From Bolinopsis microptera (taxonomy: Eukaryota > Ctenophora > Tentaculata > Lobata > Bolinopsidae), in assembly GCF_026151205.1 (NCBI RefSeq), contig NC_087078.1, positions 1,505,675 to 1,569,674 on the forward strand: a stretch of DNA of 64,000 nt, in the 5' to 3' direction. The notes beneath the pieces are model-generated. The model made no database searches and had not been told where the DNA came from. It saw nothing but the letters and a program-made list of their open reading frames with translations. Made by a program: the position numbers and the translations under genes. Below are positions 12,401 through 37,562 of this stretch, in pieces. How positions within the stretch are numbered: position 1 is the stretch's first letter; every line of letters begins with the position of its first letter.

Positions 12401-14239
12401 ATCTGAAACAGATTTATAACTTCATCAGCTTCGTATAAATCGAACTTTTTTTGGGACTAGATTGTTCTAAAACAAAACTAATTTGGTCCGTGATTTATGC
12501 AGGATTCAGCCAAATTATATCCCACTAATCTTGGTACTCAAATGTTCTAGAATTTCTCCACCTGAACTTATATAATTTTAGGCGTTCAGAAATTTGTGTC
12601 CAATAACGATTCATAAGTTTAAGTTTATTCAATGCTAATCCCCAGGAGGCTCGTTACGGCTGGTTGGGAAAGGTATCAGCGATAAAATCACATACCGAGG
12701 TGTGGGTAACCACGTTCTCAAGATCAACGTTACTCTTCCCAGGTACTGTTTACCCTCTACCTTTTCTCTTTAACCTATACTTGTTAGACCATTTTGCAGG
12801 TTCGTAAGGGTATTGATGACAAATTTTCCATTGAAAAGATGACTGTGCGAATATTTTCTCCTAGTTTCTCTTTGGCATATTACAGGTAAGTTTAATAAGA
12901 TACTCTCTCCAGGAACCTGTCAACCCAACAGAAGTTGCTACTTCGAGCTTTTGACGGAAAACTGGACAATCCTAACGAACTTATAAAATCCCTCGGTGGA
13001 TCAGCCTACGAAGAGTCTCAGTACAGTTAGTTTGACATTTATTTCGCTCGAATTGGCTACTGAAAATTTGTTAAATACAGATGGTGTTAAATATAGCTGT
13101 GTCAAAGCCCAAAATATTTGGGTAGAAAGAGGGGCTAGAAATCGCACAAGACGTGATGTATGAGATTGTTAAGCTTCAAAAATATGAAGTAAATATATTT
13201 TCACAGGTGCATCAACGAGCTCAAACTCAGAAAGCGAATCTTCGACTTCTGACGAAACTACGGATAAAAAAGATGATGAAATAAAAGAAAACACCACACA
13301 TGAAACCAACTCTGAAAAGGAAACTGAACGCGAAGAATCGACTTCTACGGAGGAGTCAGGTGAATTTTCCAAATTATTATTATTTAACTTTTCAATTAAT
13401 CTTAATTCGTATTCAGACGTATTGAATGGCTACAAAATTTGGAATTGTTTCCATTTATATTTTTCAAAAATAGCAGGTTGAAAAAGTATTTGCTTTGGGC
13501 CTAAGCATTTCTCTATCATCATCATATTTTGACATCATAAAGCGTAAGATTGACGCCAGGACGGCAATGTCTGCTTTTAAGTTTATGCCTTTATGTACCA
13601 TTGCTTAAATTGCTTCGTAAGGCATTTATAGTTGTCAGAAGTGCGGCATTAGGTGGCTCAGGGAAGAAGAGATATGGTTCATACTTCAAGCGAGCTATTT
13701 TACTGATTTATGAAACAAAACCAGATGCAAGACTGACTCATACTAGCAAATCTCTAGATCCAGTCCAAGTTTTGTAAACAAATAGCATCCATTTCGCAAA
13801 CAAATTTGTTTGAACATCGCTGCTTTATGAACCACTATCATTCATTCTTGGACGATCTAATATTTCAGAAGCCGCCTGGACTCGCAGAGCAGTCACTAAC
13901 TCAGCAATCGTATTATGGGGCTTTATAGTCTGCTTCATGACCTATGAATATCTAATCGAGGTACGACCGCACAATTTCCTTGCCCAATCGAAATCTAGTG
14001 TTTCCATACCCACCATATATGGACATTGGCTGAATACCAGCTTTTGGCTGTTTCCATATACCTGTACCTGTTAAGCTCGGCGTCCAGCGTGTGTTTAGTT
14101 GTGGAGCACATAAAAAACATTAGAAACTGGCTCCCTGAAAATGCTCATAATCTAGATTAATACCTAATGATATTATTTCTTTCAGCCGAATCTAAGGAGA
14201 GTGAGCAGGAGCACAAATCATGACTCTGAGATCCGGTAA
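6387..14239 (+). CDS. DNAJA3: DNAJA3/Tid1-type mitochondrial Hsp40 with C-terminal TM anchor
   Basis: Sixteen exons: 6387-6492, 6694-6753, 6935-7020, 9598-9678, 9808-9942, 10216-10332, 10462-10614, 10805-10952, 11113-11180, 11320-11391, 12223-12301, 12646-12742, 12913-13025, 13207-13359, 13869-13960 and 14186-14239. All phases agree and give about 537 residues. In order: a basic, nearly acid-free presequence ([13 protein letters not shown]) ending in TRNLHTT; a J domain with HPD (LAKKHHPD); a Gly-rich linker; four CxxCxG-type zinc motifs (CTRCQG, CHRCHG, CPTCNG, CKSCHG); and the C-terminal substrate domains ([14 protein letters not shown]). It should act with mitochondrial Hsp70 in folding. 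Beyond the usual end it has a Ser/Thr/Glu/Lys-rich tail of about 50 residues, then a hydrophobic helix ([14 protein letters not shown]) and a short basic tail. I do not know this anchor from vertebrate Tid1. The ATG at 6387 is the first in frame after a stop at 6357. Confidence 0.92.
7393..8382 (-). CDS. Gene B: two-TM protein with GKRGSIF repeats, nested antisense in DNAJA3 intron 3
   Basis: Two exons, 8054-8382 and 7393-7837, give about 257 residues. The start at 8382 ([11 protein letters not shown]) is chosen by comparison with gene A, because the open frame runs further upstream without looking like protein. Residues about 30-105 carry seven or more copies of an 8-10-residue unit ([26 protein letters not shown]). 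The second exon has [12 protein letters not shown], two TM helices ([19 protein letters not shown] and [19 protein letters not shown]) and an acidic tail. The first-exon donor is phase 2. The in-phase acceptor is the second AG of a tandem CAGAG (exon start 7837, not 7839). Paralogue of gene A. Family not recognised. Confidence 0.72.
9943..10116 (+). CDS. DNAJA3: In-frame optional extension of DNAJA3 exon 5 (58 basic residues)
   Basis: After the donor at 9942/9943 (AAG|GTACGC) the frame stays open for exactly 58 codons to a second good donor (TTTTTGG|GTGAGA) at 10116/10117. Both donors are phase 0 and join equally well to the exon at 10216. The extra peptide is strongly basic ([13 protein letters not shown], then KLKEWKKDW, then SKRRRKDFW). 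The short form matches other DNAJA3 proteins, in which the Gly-rich linker runs straight into xDPEDLFR. An alternative-donor isoform is the simplest reading. A chance open frame in an intron is the alternative. Confidence 0.45.
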
Positions 14240-15123
14240 AACAGATTTTCTAAATAACATTATTACTCGACGCCGGACTGCAGTACTCTTCTACTTTAAC
14301 CGTCAGTTTTCTACATACAACAACGCAGCTTTTTTGGGCTACATCGAATTTAAAGGCTTGGTGTTGGACTATGAACTTTGAACTAGGTATTGGGGATGTA
14401 AAGCACGTATATGCTATTGGGAAATTGGGAAAATTTTATGTACACGTATTAGTGAAATTAGCAAATTGATGCTCCCTACCGGGCCTCCTCCTTGAATTAT
14501 GTATCATCAATTATTTTTGAGTCGCTGTAAACTTCTCCTTAAAATTTGAAGTGTGCTGATTATTTTCATGTTCGATTTTTCCAGGATGGTGCTCCATTTT
14601 TTGTCAGGGTATAAGCTGTTTTAATCTGTGGAAAATGTTTTTAAGATTAATTTATTTTTTACAGGAACTACAAAGTTTTGTCTATCAATTATTTAATTAA
14701 AATTATACCGCTGACAGAATTTATCTCCATCATAGAACTAATAAACAGATAAATGTACAATTGTCAGATCACATTCTCCGTATAATATTAGTCACAACAA
14801 TTCTTTATTAAATAGCTGTTACAGTAAATTAAATTATAAGTTAATTATATATATGTATTATAAGGTAAACGTCAATCAGTGCACAAGGTTAACCCCATTA
14901 TTCAGTCCATAAAAATATCAAGATATAATCTCTGTACCACTACCAGAATTACTCAAAGAAGCAAACTTTAAACTGACAATTCTCTAGTATCCCTTGAACC
15001 CTGCCTTGTCCATATCTAACGAGCCATCTGCTTCACAGGACCGAGATTCTGTACACAAACTATTCAAACTGAGCAGGTTCCTAGAATCAATAAATTGAGC
15101 ATTTGATAAATTAGATGAAATCC
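14240..15123. other. Intergenic between convergent DNAJA3 and gene C
   Basis: AT-rich. It should contain the 3'UTRs of both genes. I see no further gene. Confidence 0.6.
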
Positions 15124-26995
<11,872 letters not shown>

Positions 26996-27106
26996 CTCCT
27001 CTCTTCCCTAGACTTCTCTCCTCTCTGTCCTAGACTATTCCTCTGGTTCCTCCTCCACAACACAGAGGTCTCATGTTACCTCCTGCTATATTCTGGTTAC
27101 AAGACT

Positions 27107-27661
27107 GGTTACTGGTTGTTTGGTAACTGTATCTTGGTAACTGTTTGGTATCTGTATCTTGGTAACTGTTTGGTATCTGTATCTTGGTAACTGTTTGGTA
27201 ACTGTATCTTGGTAACTGTTTGGTATCTGTATATTGGTAACTGTTTGGTAATTGTTTGATATATGTTTGGTATCTGTATCTTGGTAACTGTTTGGTATCT
27301 GTATCTTTGTAACTGTTTCGTATCTGTATCTTGGTAACTGTTTGGTATCTGTATATTGGTAACTGTTTGGTATCTGTATATTGGTAACTGTTTGGTAACT
27401 ATTTGATATATGTTTGGTTTCTGTATCTTGGTAACTGTTTAGTAACTGTATCTTGGTAACTGTTTGGTATCTGTATATTGGTAACTGTTTGGTAACTGTT
27501 TGATATATGTTTGGTATATGTATCTTGGTAACTGTTTGGTATCTGTATCTTGGTAAGTGTTTGGTAACTGTATCTTGGTAACTGTTTGGTATCTGTATAT
27601 TGGTAACTGTTTGGTATCTGTATATTGGTAACTGTTTGGTAACTGTTTTATAACTGTTTTT
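27107..27661. repeat. Minisatellite of TTGGTAACTGTTTGGTATCTG units
   Basis: About 550 bp of GGTAACTGTTTGGTATCTG-type units, about 24 bp each, with variants (GATATATGTTTGG). Confidence 0.93.
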
Positions 27662-28142
27662 ATATAATATACATGTAGTTTCTCATTCATTCATTAAAGA
27701 ACGACTCGTAATTGATCATGGTAACGTCAACGATAAATGGGTTGTATTTTAAGCGAGCAAACGGAACTATATTTAAATGAATTGGACACAACAAAAATCA
27801 AGGTCCCGTTTACAGAGCAATAAAATCAACTATCAAATATTAAACAAGTCGTTACAAAAATTGTACGGTATGCAGTATGTTGTAATTTTAATTACTGAAC
27901 GAAATTCCTGAACTGATAAAGGTGGTGTACAATTTGTAGACCTATAAAACCTAGAAACCTCTTTTGAAATATAAACTAAACAAAGCTCACGCCAAAGTCA
28001 CCTCAGTCAACTGTCGGAGGATCCTCTTAGCACAAGATGGCAGTGTTAATTTGGTGTCTAAGAACGTGTCAGATATAAGTCTCTGTGAAAGAAGACAGGT
28101 GTCTGACTTGCATGACCTCATTAAAGGAAGATATTTCACTCC

Positions 28143-28246
28143 TGCTGTTTTGGTACTTCCCCCCCCCCCCTGCTGTTTTGGTACTCCCCCCCCCCCCCCC
28201 CTGCTGTTTTGGTACCCCCCCCCCCCCCCCCTGCTGTTTTGGTATT
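28143..28246. repeat. Four copies of CTGCTGTTTTGGTA separated by poly-C tracts
   Basis: CTGCTGTTTTGGTAC is followed by runs of 10-14 C, repeated. The C-runs are G-quadruplex or i-motif prone. Confidence 0.9.
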
Positions 28247-29391
28247 AAGTTCACTGTTAACTATATGGCTGTAAGTGAAAGTCACGTTCAAGGCCGAGTG
28301 GTGAGAGGTAAAATATCATAATGTCCTTATCCTACGAGCTGATAACTGCAGGTTCTGGCTAAACTTAGTAAGACCTGAATTCAAGATTCAATTGTAGTGG
28401 AATGGCTTGCAACGGCCGGCTCCAACAAAAATTTCTTTGTCATAATTTGTAATTGAAATGTCTATTGTCTCTAATATCTGAGCTATTGTTCAATACAACA
28501 TGATGATCGAATAATTATGATTATTAAAAATTTCGAGTTCTACACCCAAATTTACCGAACAATTAGTGTTGGTCCCACCGCTTTTATTCTATGTTTAATG
28601 GCTGATGAGCTCTACAGTCTACATATTACAAAAATAATTTAAAAACAAGCTGAAACTACTGCACATCATTCAAAACGTGATAAAACTAATGTACTTTTCG
28701 AATAATGAGTATAATTAAGAGAAAGATTGCAAAGTTAAGAAAGCTAGAGTTTAGAGAGAAATGAGGTGTTCTCATTTGTATGATGTTAGTCTGAAACTAG
28801 GGACACCCTGTTCATCAAATAATGTCAATGAACATGTTTGAAGATTGAGATACTGTAACATTAATCTGGTGAGTGAATAAATTCAAAAGACTGAAACGTT
28901 TTACTTTGAATCGAGGTCGCTACTTTATTTCAACTCTCAAGTGACTCAACATTGTGAAACAATATGTTCGACTAACGTTAGCTGACAAAAGGTATTGTGT
29001 GTAATATATTGGAATGCGTGTGCTTACACATCAACTAAAACTGAGTTTAGGCTTGTGTATTGTGTATCAATATAACAATAATTATAATGCGTGTGTAGGT
29101 TTAAATCTAAGGTATTGTATCAATGTAATGCGTGTTTTAGTTTCGATCTAAGTTATACATGCCAACATGGGATTTATCAATTGTCACAGAATTGAGAGTT
29201 GCTGCTGTAAATTACTGAGAGTAAAAGTGTGGTAAAATTACAAATTAGGTGAGTGCAACTGTAAAGGAAAAGTAATGCTGTCAAAATTGGTTCAATAAAA
29301 ACTGTCCAAGAACAAAGCTGATAATTTTTATTGACCTAAATAATAATAACTGCATAGAAGTTGTCCAGCAGCTGTGGAACACGTTAAAGCA

Positions 29392-29468
29392 CAGCAACTA
29401 AACAGCAACTAAACAGCAACTAAACAACAACTAAACAGCAACTAAACAGCAACTAAACAGCAACTAAA
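29392..29468. repeat. 11-bp minisatellite CAGCAACTAAA
   Basis: About seven nearly perfect copies. Confidence 0.93.
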
Positions 29469-30339
29469 TGTTGCATTAATAGAATTTACGTAGGCCTGTA
29501 CTTCGTGGTGTTGATCACTACTGAAAATTACCCGCTATATTATATAGTCGCAGTCATTACAACCAAAACTAACAGGTTATTCTCTTAGCCACATTAGATA
29601 ATTGCCCTGGCAGGGAATTTCACCAGGACTTCATCTCGGATAGTAGCTGCACAGTTTTAATGTGATCACATATGAACTGCATGTGCAGACACCACGGGGA
29701 ACTGCAATTAAAATTCCGAGGTTCTCCGCCGGTAAGCGCGAGAAAATTTGCTGACAGCTGAATTTGAGTTTTTAAGAATTACTGAAGAAAGAATTATATA
29801 GGAGGTTAAAGAAGTGAGATTATCCTGTCATAGGCTTACAGTAGTTCTCTAATTCTACTAAATTGCAGTGGAATGGACCGAGAAAAGAATTTTTACGGAA
29901 AAAAACGAAGGATAACTGAGTATTTATTAAGTGGGAGTAGAGAAAGCTTATTAGAATGAGTCGGAGACGAATGAATATTGTGATATATTATCAATGGTGT
30001 ATTGTGATCGATATTATTTGACGTTCCATGTAATATGAACTCTTCGTTAATCAGATCTTAACGACAATTTTAATGAAATTTAACGAGCTAATTCAATTAA
30101 AAAGCACCAGATTAATATGTCTGATACGAATTACATGACACTTTTTATTCATTATATATCCACTTTATCGGAGCCGGAAAAAATATCCAAGATATTGGGA
30201 AAATCTGTTTCAAGGGTACAGTTTACCGCATTAAGGTATTTTTATGAATAATTTTTGTCGGTAAGATCATGTTTTATATAATAATAATAAAATGAAATTA
30301 ACCTTTTGTGTCCTCCTGACCACGATAGGTTGTACATTG

Positions 30340-30655
30340 TAGAAAGTTAGAATTATATAAAGTTAGAATTGTAGAAAGTTAGAATTGTAGAAAGTTAGAA
30401 TTGTAGAAAGTTAGAATTGTAAAAAGTTAGAATTGTATAAAATTAGAATTGTATAAAGTTAGAATTGTAGAAAGTTAGAATTGTAGAAAGTTAGAATTGT
30501 AGAAAGTTAGAATTATAGAAAGTTAGAATTATAGAAAGTTAGAATTATAGAAAGTTAGAATTATAGAAAGTTAGAATTGTAGAAAGTTAGAATTGTAGAA
30601 AGTTAGAATTATAGAAAGTTAGAATTGTAGAAAGTTAGAATTATAGAAAGTTAAA
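30340..30655. repeat. 16-bp minisatellite TAGAAAGTTAGAATTG
   Basis: About twenty copies, with G/A variation at the last base. Confidence 0.95.
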
Positions 30656-31554
30656 ATAGAACGTTCTCTATATCGCCAAGTGACAAGCTCGCTTGACATC
30701 ACGCGATAGCCGATAACAAACTAAAAATGTAGACATTTTTCCAACATTTTGGGGGAAGTGAAGAAGCATGGTATATTGTATATCGGGGTACGGTAACTCG
30801 GGGCTTAACTGAAAAACTTAGAAAACTTTATACTAAGAATTTCGGCAGTCTAAGTACCTAAGTAGTCGTATCAAATTCTTTCAATTGAGAAATAGTATGC
30901 GGTTCCGGCCGACCCAATAAACTGCAGGCTGTGATGTCTAGGACCCTTTGAGTTTTACATTATACCGAACTCGAAAATGTAAGAAAAGAGACGGGTCGAT
31001 TCCCTGAATTGTAGTTAGTCTTTGGAAACTAAACGCCGCCTTGATTTACGATGGGTACTCTTAATAACGCTTAATCGCTACGATAAGCGAAGCTTAGAAA
31101 TAAAACGTAAACATTTTTATTTTTACTGAAAATAATCCCACGAACTCACCCAGTTCAATTGGCAACAAACTTTATATATTAGTATAACATCTACTTACCT
31201 TGTATTTACCGTATGCGAGTTAGAATCTATTTAATGAGCAAGTAGTTATGTTATTAGACGCCAAATAGCAGTAAGCAGTGCAAATGATAGTGTTGAAGGA
31301 GTATCAAAACAGCAGTATTATTAGAGCTCTGTAAATAAAAAGAGCAGCCGCTGCAGCTGCTGCTTTAACCTAACATTGACCACAGCTAACAACAAACAAA
31401 GGCTGGTAATCTGCAGGAGAGTATCTAAGAAACATAACATTGTACATGCAGATCTCCGCAATCGTACAAGTACAAGCAAATCGGGCCCTGCACGTCACTA
31501 GCAGTACTAGTAGTTACTGTGCTAGAAGTACAGTAACTAGTATTACCAGTACCA

Positions 31555-34500
31555 GAGTACAAGATCTGGGTGGGAGGAGCTCTGGTAAGAGTACAAGATC
31601 TGGGTGGGAGGAGCTCTGATAAGAGTACAAGATCTGGGTGGGAGGAGCTCTGATGAGAGTACAAGATCCGGGTGGGAGGAGCTCTGATAAGAGTACAAGA
31701 TCTGGGTGGGAGGAGCTCTGATAAGAGTACAAGATCTGGGTGGGAGGAGCTCTGATAAGGGTACAAGATCTGGGTGGGAGGAGCTCTGATAAGGGTACAA
31801 GATCTGGGTGGGAGGAGCTCTGATAAGAGTACAAGATCTGGGTGGGAGGAGCTCTGATAAGAGTACAAGATCTGGGTGGGAGGAGCTCTGATAAGAGTAC
31901 AAGATCTGGGTGGGAGGAGCTCTGATAAGAGTACAAGATCTGGGTGGGAGGAGCTCTGATAAGGTTACAAGATCTGGGTGGGAGGAGCTCTGATAAGGGT
32001 ACAAGATCTGGGTGGGAGGAGCTCTGATAAGAGTACAAGATCTGGGTGGGAGGAGCTCTGATAAGAGTACAAGATCTGGGTGGGAGGAGCTCTGATAAGA
32101 GTACAAGATCTGGGTGGGAGGAGCTCTGATAAGGGTACAAGATCTGGGTGGGAGGAGCTCTGATAAGAGTACAAGATCTGGGTGGGAGGAGCTATGATAA
32201 GAGTACAAGATCCGGGTGGGAGGAGCTCTGATAAGAGTACAAGATCTGGGTGGGAGGAGCTATGATAAGAGTACAAGATCTGGGTGGGAGGAGCTCTGGT
32301 AAGAGTACAAGATCTGGGTGGGAGGAGCTCTGATGAGAGTACAAGATCTGGGTGGGAGGAGCTCTGATAAGGGTACAAGATCTGGGTGGGAGGAGCTCTG
32401 ATAAGAGTACAAGATCTGGGTGGGAGGAGCTCTGATAAGAGTACAAGATCTGGGTGGGAGGAGCTCTGGTAAGAGTACAAGATCTGGGTGGGAGGAGCTC
32501 TGATAAGAGTACAAGATCTGGGTGGGAGAAGCTCTGATAAGGGTACAAGATCTTGGTGGGAGGAGCTCTGATAAGAGTACAAGATCTGGGTGGGAGGAGC
32601 TCTGATGAGAGTACAAGATCTGGGTGGGAGGAGCTCTGATAAAAGTACAAGATCTGGGTGGGAGGAGCTCTGATAAGAGTACAAGATCTGAGTGGTAGGA
32701 GCTCTGATAAGAGTACAAGATCTGGGTGGGAGGAGCTCTGATGAGAGTACAAGATCTGGGCGGGAGGAGCTCTGATAAGAGTACAAGATCTGGGTGGGAG
32801 GAGCTCTGATAAGAGTACAAGATCTGGGTAGGAGGAGCTCTGATAAGAGTACAAGATCTGGGCGGGAGGAGCTCTGATAAGAGTACAAGATCTGGGTGGG
32901 AGGAGCTCTGATAAGGGTACAAGATCTGGGTGGGAGGAGCTCTGATAAGAGTACAAGATCCGGGTGAGAGGAGCTCTGATAAGAGTACAAGATCTGGGTG
33001 GGAGGAGCTCTGATAAGAGTACAAGATCTGGGTGGGAGGAGCTCTGATAAGAGTACAAGATCTGGGCGGGAGGAGCTCTGATAAGAGTACAAGATCTGGG
33101 TGGGAGGAGCTCTGATAAGAGTACAAGATCTGGGTGGGAGGAGCTCTGATAAGAGTACAAGATCTGGGCGGGAGGAGCTCTGATAAGAGTACAAGATCTG
33201 GGTGGGAGGAGCTCTGATAAGGGTACAAGATCTGGGTGGGAGGAGCTCTGATAAGAGTACAAGATCTGGGTGGGAGGAGCTCTGATAAGAGTACAAGATC
33301 TGGGCGGGAGGAGCTCTGATAAGAGTACAAGATCTGGGTGGGAGGAGCTCTGATAAGAGCACAAGATCTGGGTGGGAGGAGCTCTGATAAGAGTACAAGA
33401 TCTGGGCGGGAGGAGCTCTGATAAGAGTACAAGATCTGGGTGGGAGGAGCTCTGATAAGAGTATAAGATCTGGGTGGGAGGAGCTATGATAAGAGTACAA
33501 GATCTGGGTGGGAGGAGCTCTGATAAGAGTACAAGATCTGGGTGGGAGGAGCTCTGATAAGAGTACAAGATCTGGGTGGGAGGAGCTCTGATAAGAGTAC
33601 AAGATCTGGGTGGGAGGAGCTCTGATAAGAGTACAAGATCTGGGTGGGAGAAGCTCTGATAAGAGTACAAGATCTGGGTGGGAGGAGCTCTGATAAGAGT
33701 ACAAGATCTGGGTGGGAGGAGCTCTGATAAGAGTACAAGATCTGGGTGGGAGAAGCTCTGATAAGAGTACAAGATCTGGGTGGGAGGAGCTATGATAAGA
33801 GTACAAGATCTGGGTAGGAGGAGCTCTGATAAGAGTACAAGATCTGGGTGGGAGGAGCTCTGATAAGAGTACAAGATCCGGGTGGGAGGAGCTCGGATAA
33901 GGGTACAAGATCTGGGTGGGAGGAGCTCTGATAAGAGTACAAGATCTGGGTGGGAGGAGCTATGATAAGAGTACAAGATCTGGGTGGGAGGAGCTCTGAT
34001 AAGAGTACAAGATTTAGGTGGGAGGAGCTCTGATGAGAGTACAAGATCTGGGTGGGAGGAGCTCTGATAAGAGTACAAGATCTGGGTGGGAGGAGCTCTG
34101 GTAAGAGTACAAGATCTGGGTGGGAGGAGCTCTGATAAGAGTACAAGATCTGGGTGGGAGGAGCTCTGATAAGAGTACAAGATCTGGGTGGGAGGAGCTC
34201 TGATAAGAGTACAAGATCTGGGTGGGAGGAGCTCTGATAAGGGTACAAGATCTGGGTGGGAGGAGCTCTGATAAGAGTACAAGATCTGGGTGGGAGGAGC
34301 TCTGATAAGAGTACAAGATCTGGGTGGGAGGAGCTCTGATGAGAGTACAAGATCTGGGTGGGAGGAGCTCTGATAAGAGTACAAGATCTGGGTGGGAGGA
34401 GCTCTGATAAGAGTACAAGATCTGGGTGGGAGGAGCTCTGATAAGAGTACAAGATCTGGGTGGGAGGAGCTCTGATAAGAGTACAAGATCTGGGTAGGAG

Positions 34501-35199
34501 GAGCTCTGATAAGAGTACAAGATCTGGGTGGGAGGAGCTCTGATAAGAGTACAAGATCTGGGTGGGAGGAGCTCTGATAAGAGTACAAGATCTGGGTGGG
34601 AGGAGCTCTGATGAGAGTACAAGATCTGGGTGGGAGGAGCTCTGATAAGAGTACAAGATCTGGGTGGGAGGAGCTCTGGTAAGAGTACAAGACCCGGGTG
34701 GGAGGAGCTCTGATAAGAGTACAAGATCTGGGTGGGAGGAGCTCTGATAAGAGTACAAGATCTGGGTGGGAGGAGCTCTGATAAGAGTACAAGATCTGGG
34801 TGGGAGGAGCTCTGATAAGAGTACAAGATCTGGGTGGGAGGAGCTCTGATAAGAGTACAAGATCTGGGTGAGAGGAGCTCTGATAAGAGTACAAGATCTG
34901 GGTGGGAGGAGCTCTGATAAGAGTACAAGATCTGGATGGGAGGAGCTCTGATAAGGGTACAAGATCTGGGTGGTAGGAGCTCTGATAAGAGTACAAGATC
35001 TGGGTGGGAGGAGCTCTGATAAGAGTACAAGATCTGGGTGGGAGGAGCTCTGATAAGAGTACAAGATCTGGGTGGGAGGAGCTCTGGTAAGGATATAAGA
35101 TCTGGGTGGGAGGAGCTCTGGTAAGGATATAAGATCTGGGTGGGAGGAGCTCTGATAAGAGTACAAGATCTGTGTGGGAGGAGCTCTGATGAGAGTACC
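31555..35199. repeat. 3.6-kb satellite of a 34-bp unit, about 107 copies
   Basis: The unit begins GAGTACAAGATCTGGGTGGG and ends with AGGAGCTCTGATAA. It contains palindromes AGATCT and GAGCTC. Because 34 is not a multiple of three and the unit has no stop on the minus strand, all three minus frames stay open for up to 2.8 kb. These give false proteins of up to 934 residues (SSSHPDLVLLSELLPPRSCT). Variants recur at fixed sites (GGGTAC for GAGTAC, GGGCGGG for GGGTGGG, TATGAT for TCTGAT). Confidence 0.97.
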
Positions 35200-36532
35200 C
35201 AGATTAGTGTAATATAAAACAGTGTAATATAAAAGGATTTGAAATCTGGCACCTCAGATAAATGAAATTTAATGATAAATGATAAAGTATTATGAAACTA
35301 AACACTTGCAAATGTAAAATAGGATATGATCTACAATAGAATGCTAAAAGATCAGCTTAAGCCTTAAATAGGACAACTATTTACGCCACGTCCGTGTCTT
35401 TAATGTTACAGTAGCTGACTAAATTTAAGTAATTATTAGCAAAAATAAAAGCATGTGAATATAGCTAAAATTACTATGTGAAAACGACTTAAATTACAAA
35501 TAAAAAACTAGCCCCAAAAAAGTATCACGATTCACGAAACACTAGTGTTAGGTCTCAGTATTTAGTGTTTCGAATATCAGATGGTCAAATGAAGCTGTAC
35601 GGCGATTAAATGGGCTAACAACAAATCTATTTTCAACTGTAACTGAGGAAAAGCAACGAGTTCTTCGAAAACTATATCGAAACTAAGAGCACAAGTATTG
35701 TGCTCCCCTCCCTCCTCTCCCATCTCTCCCTTCTCCCCCTCCAAGTTTTTTAGACGTGGTTTTGATGTGTCAAACCACTGTTTTAACAGAACAGTGAAAA
35801 CTATACCACTGTAAACTTACCTCCCTCTAAAGCTGCAACTAGTTACACAGCCCAGCACCGACCTGTCACGTGACCTCTATACTCACTTCTTACTGGTGGT
35901 TATCTATCGAGAGGACCTTTTTATTGGTCTGTTTTGATAGATTTGGTGGATGATTGGCTGATGACGACACTTCCTATTAGCACGACAGATTAATTGCTGC
36001 TTCAGCTACTGATTTATTGGTACGATGTTTCTGCTGTATATAGTGTATACCATGTTATCATGTTATCATGTGTATGATGTTGTGGTTAATTCATCACAAC
36101 ATACATTCATCACTGGATCTTTATGTTAGGCTGATTGATGGTTTAACGCCTCAGGACTCAGGTGGGTTTTGTGCTATATGAATATCCACCGTAGCATTGT
36201 GTATCATCTGATATGGTACAGTTGGTAAACAAATACCTACATAGTTGGTATTGGTTTAAAAGACTGTACAAATACTGATAACTGTAAGTGTAACGATTAA
36301 ACATGAGAGATATACGGTATACTATGAGTTATGTTTAACAAGGTATGAAGTGAAATAATCCTGATTTTTTAGAACAATTTTACTCGAGAGAAAAAAAACA
36401 GTAACACATTAATGCATTTGTAACAGTGTTATAATAAATAAGTGGCTTTCGTAAAGTGGCCACTTTTTGTTGAAGGTTATTCGATTATCAGATTACATTG
36501 AAAATCGAAAAACTAATTAGTGACGTTTGCAT

Positions 36533-36610
36533 CAATTAACAAATTGAATTCACACACAAAAATCCTTTAGAATCTAAAGGTTTTTTGTGCGTGATTTTAA
36601 TTTGTTGATT
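36533..36610. repeat. Imperfect hairpin, ~37-bp arms
   Basis: The arms meet at CCTTTAG-AAT-CTAAAGG and extend through CACACAAAAA / TTTTTGTGCG and CAAATTGAATT / ATTTTAATTTG. It may be a tiny foldback element. Confidence 0.7.
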
Positions 36611-37562
36611 ATCTAAATTTGTTAAATATATAAATTAGATCGAGCGTTAATTGCTTGTAATAGAACCCATGCTATATCCTTGAAACGTTACCATCAAACC
36701 TTATGCAAATATTAGAACTGTACGTACATGTGCAAACACTAAATTTCTGTCTTCTAGAGATGAAGTTCAGCCTTTTATCATTATCAAATGAGAAAACTCA
36801 CTAGACACGAAAACAACATATACAAATTACTCTAATTGCTAACATATCATTTAAAAATCTGACAGCTTTTTCTGAAAGTTATCTGCCAAAAGGTGACAAC
36901 TGTAATTTCCCTCGCTAATAATACGTTTAACGGAACCAAATTCCTGTTTATTATGTATTATTTTTGTCAATTCAAGACAATTTTCCCGGGTTCCTGTCAC
37001 TGAAGAACTTAATAATGTGGGAAAGGGTGGTTAGAAGAAAATTAAAGTCGTTACTTTTCACGGTGAAAAAAGAAAGAAACAAGGAACTATTTTTAAAACC
37101 ACCTTTTCTCAATGCTATTCCTGTAACTTTTCTGTTTGTTCAGTGCAAGGGCACGGCTAAGTAATTAGAAACAGGGCGGACGGTAAACGCACACAACCTA
37201 TTATTATGGCTGCTCCGCCTCTATAATTTAAAATAGGCAGTATTAGAAACAATCAATAATACAAGTATGATCACTATAATCATTGATCAGTATAAGTGGA
37301 TAATAATACTGTTAATCGAAACATAATGAGCTTGGTTAATTGGACCAATCGATGTCCAGGTTATTGTTCTGTCTAATTTCTGTGTTCCTAGTTATGATTA
37401 CATTTTGATGAGTTATAACGCTCAGTTCCTTATAGATATATTATAATTTATGGATCATTCGTTGATAGCTAATAATGACATAAACATCATTTACTTTCTA
37501 TTATCATTTATCAACGAATTTTGGTTGCTGTTCAAACAGGGATATAATAAAGGAAACACAGT

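Larger units (their letters stand above)
26996..31554. other. Gene-poor region with several simple arrays
   Basis: Apart from the arrays listed separately I see no gene. The open frames are short and without recognisable features. Confidence 0.6.

Noticed and set aside
28069-28321. Gly- and Pro-rich small proteins
   Set aside because: Products of poly-C tracts.
31425-35252. Very long minus-strand open frames (up to 934 residues)
   Set aside because: They are the 34-bp satellite read in three frames, with near-identical content in every frame.
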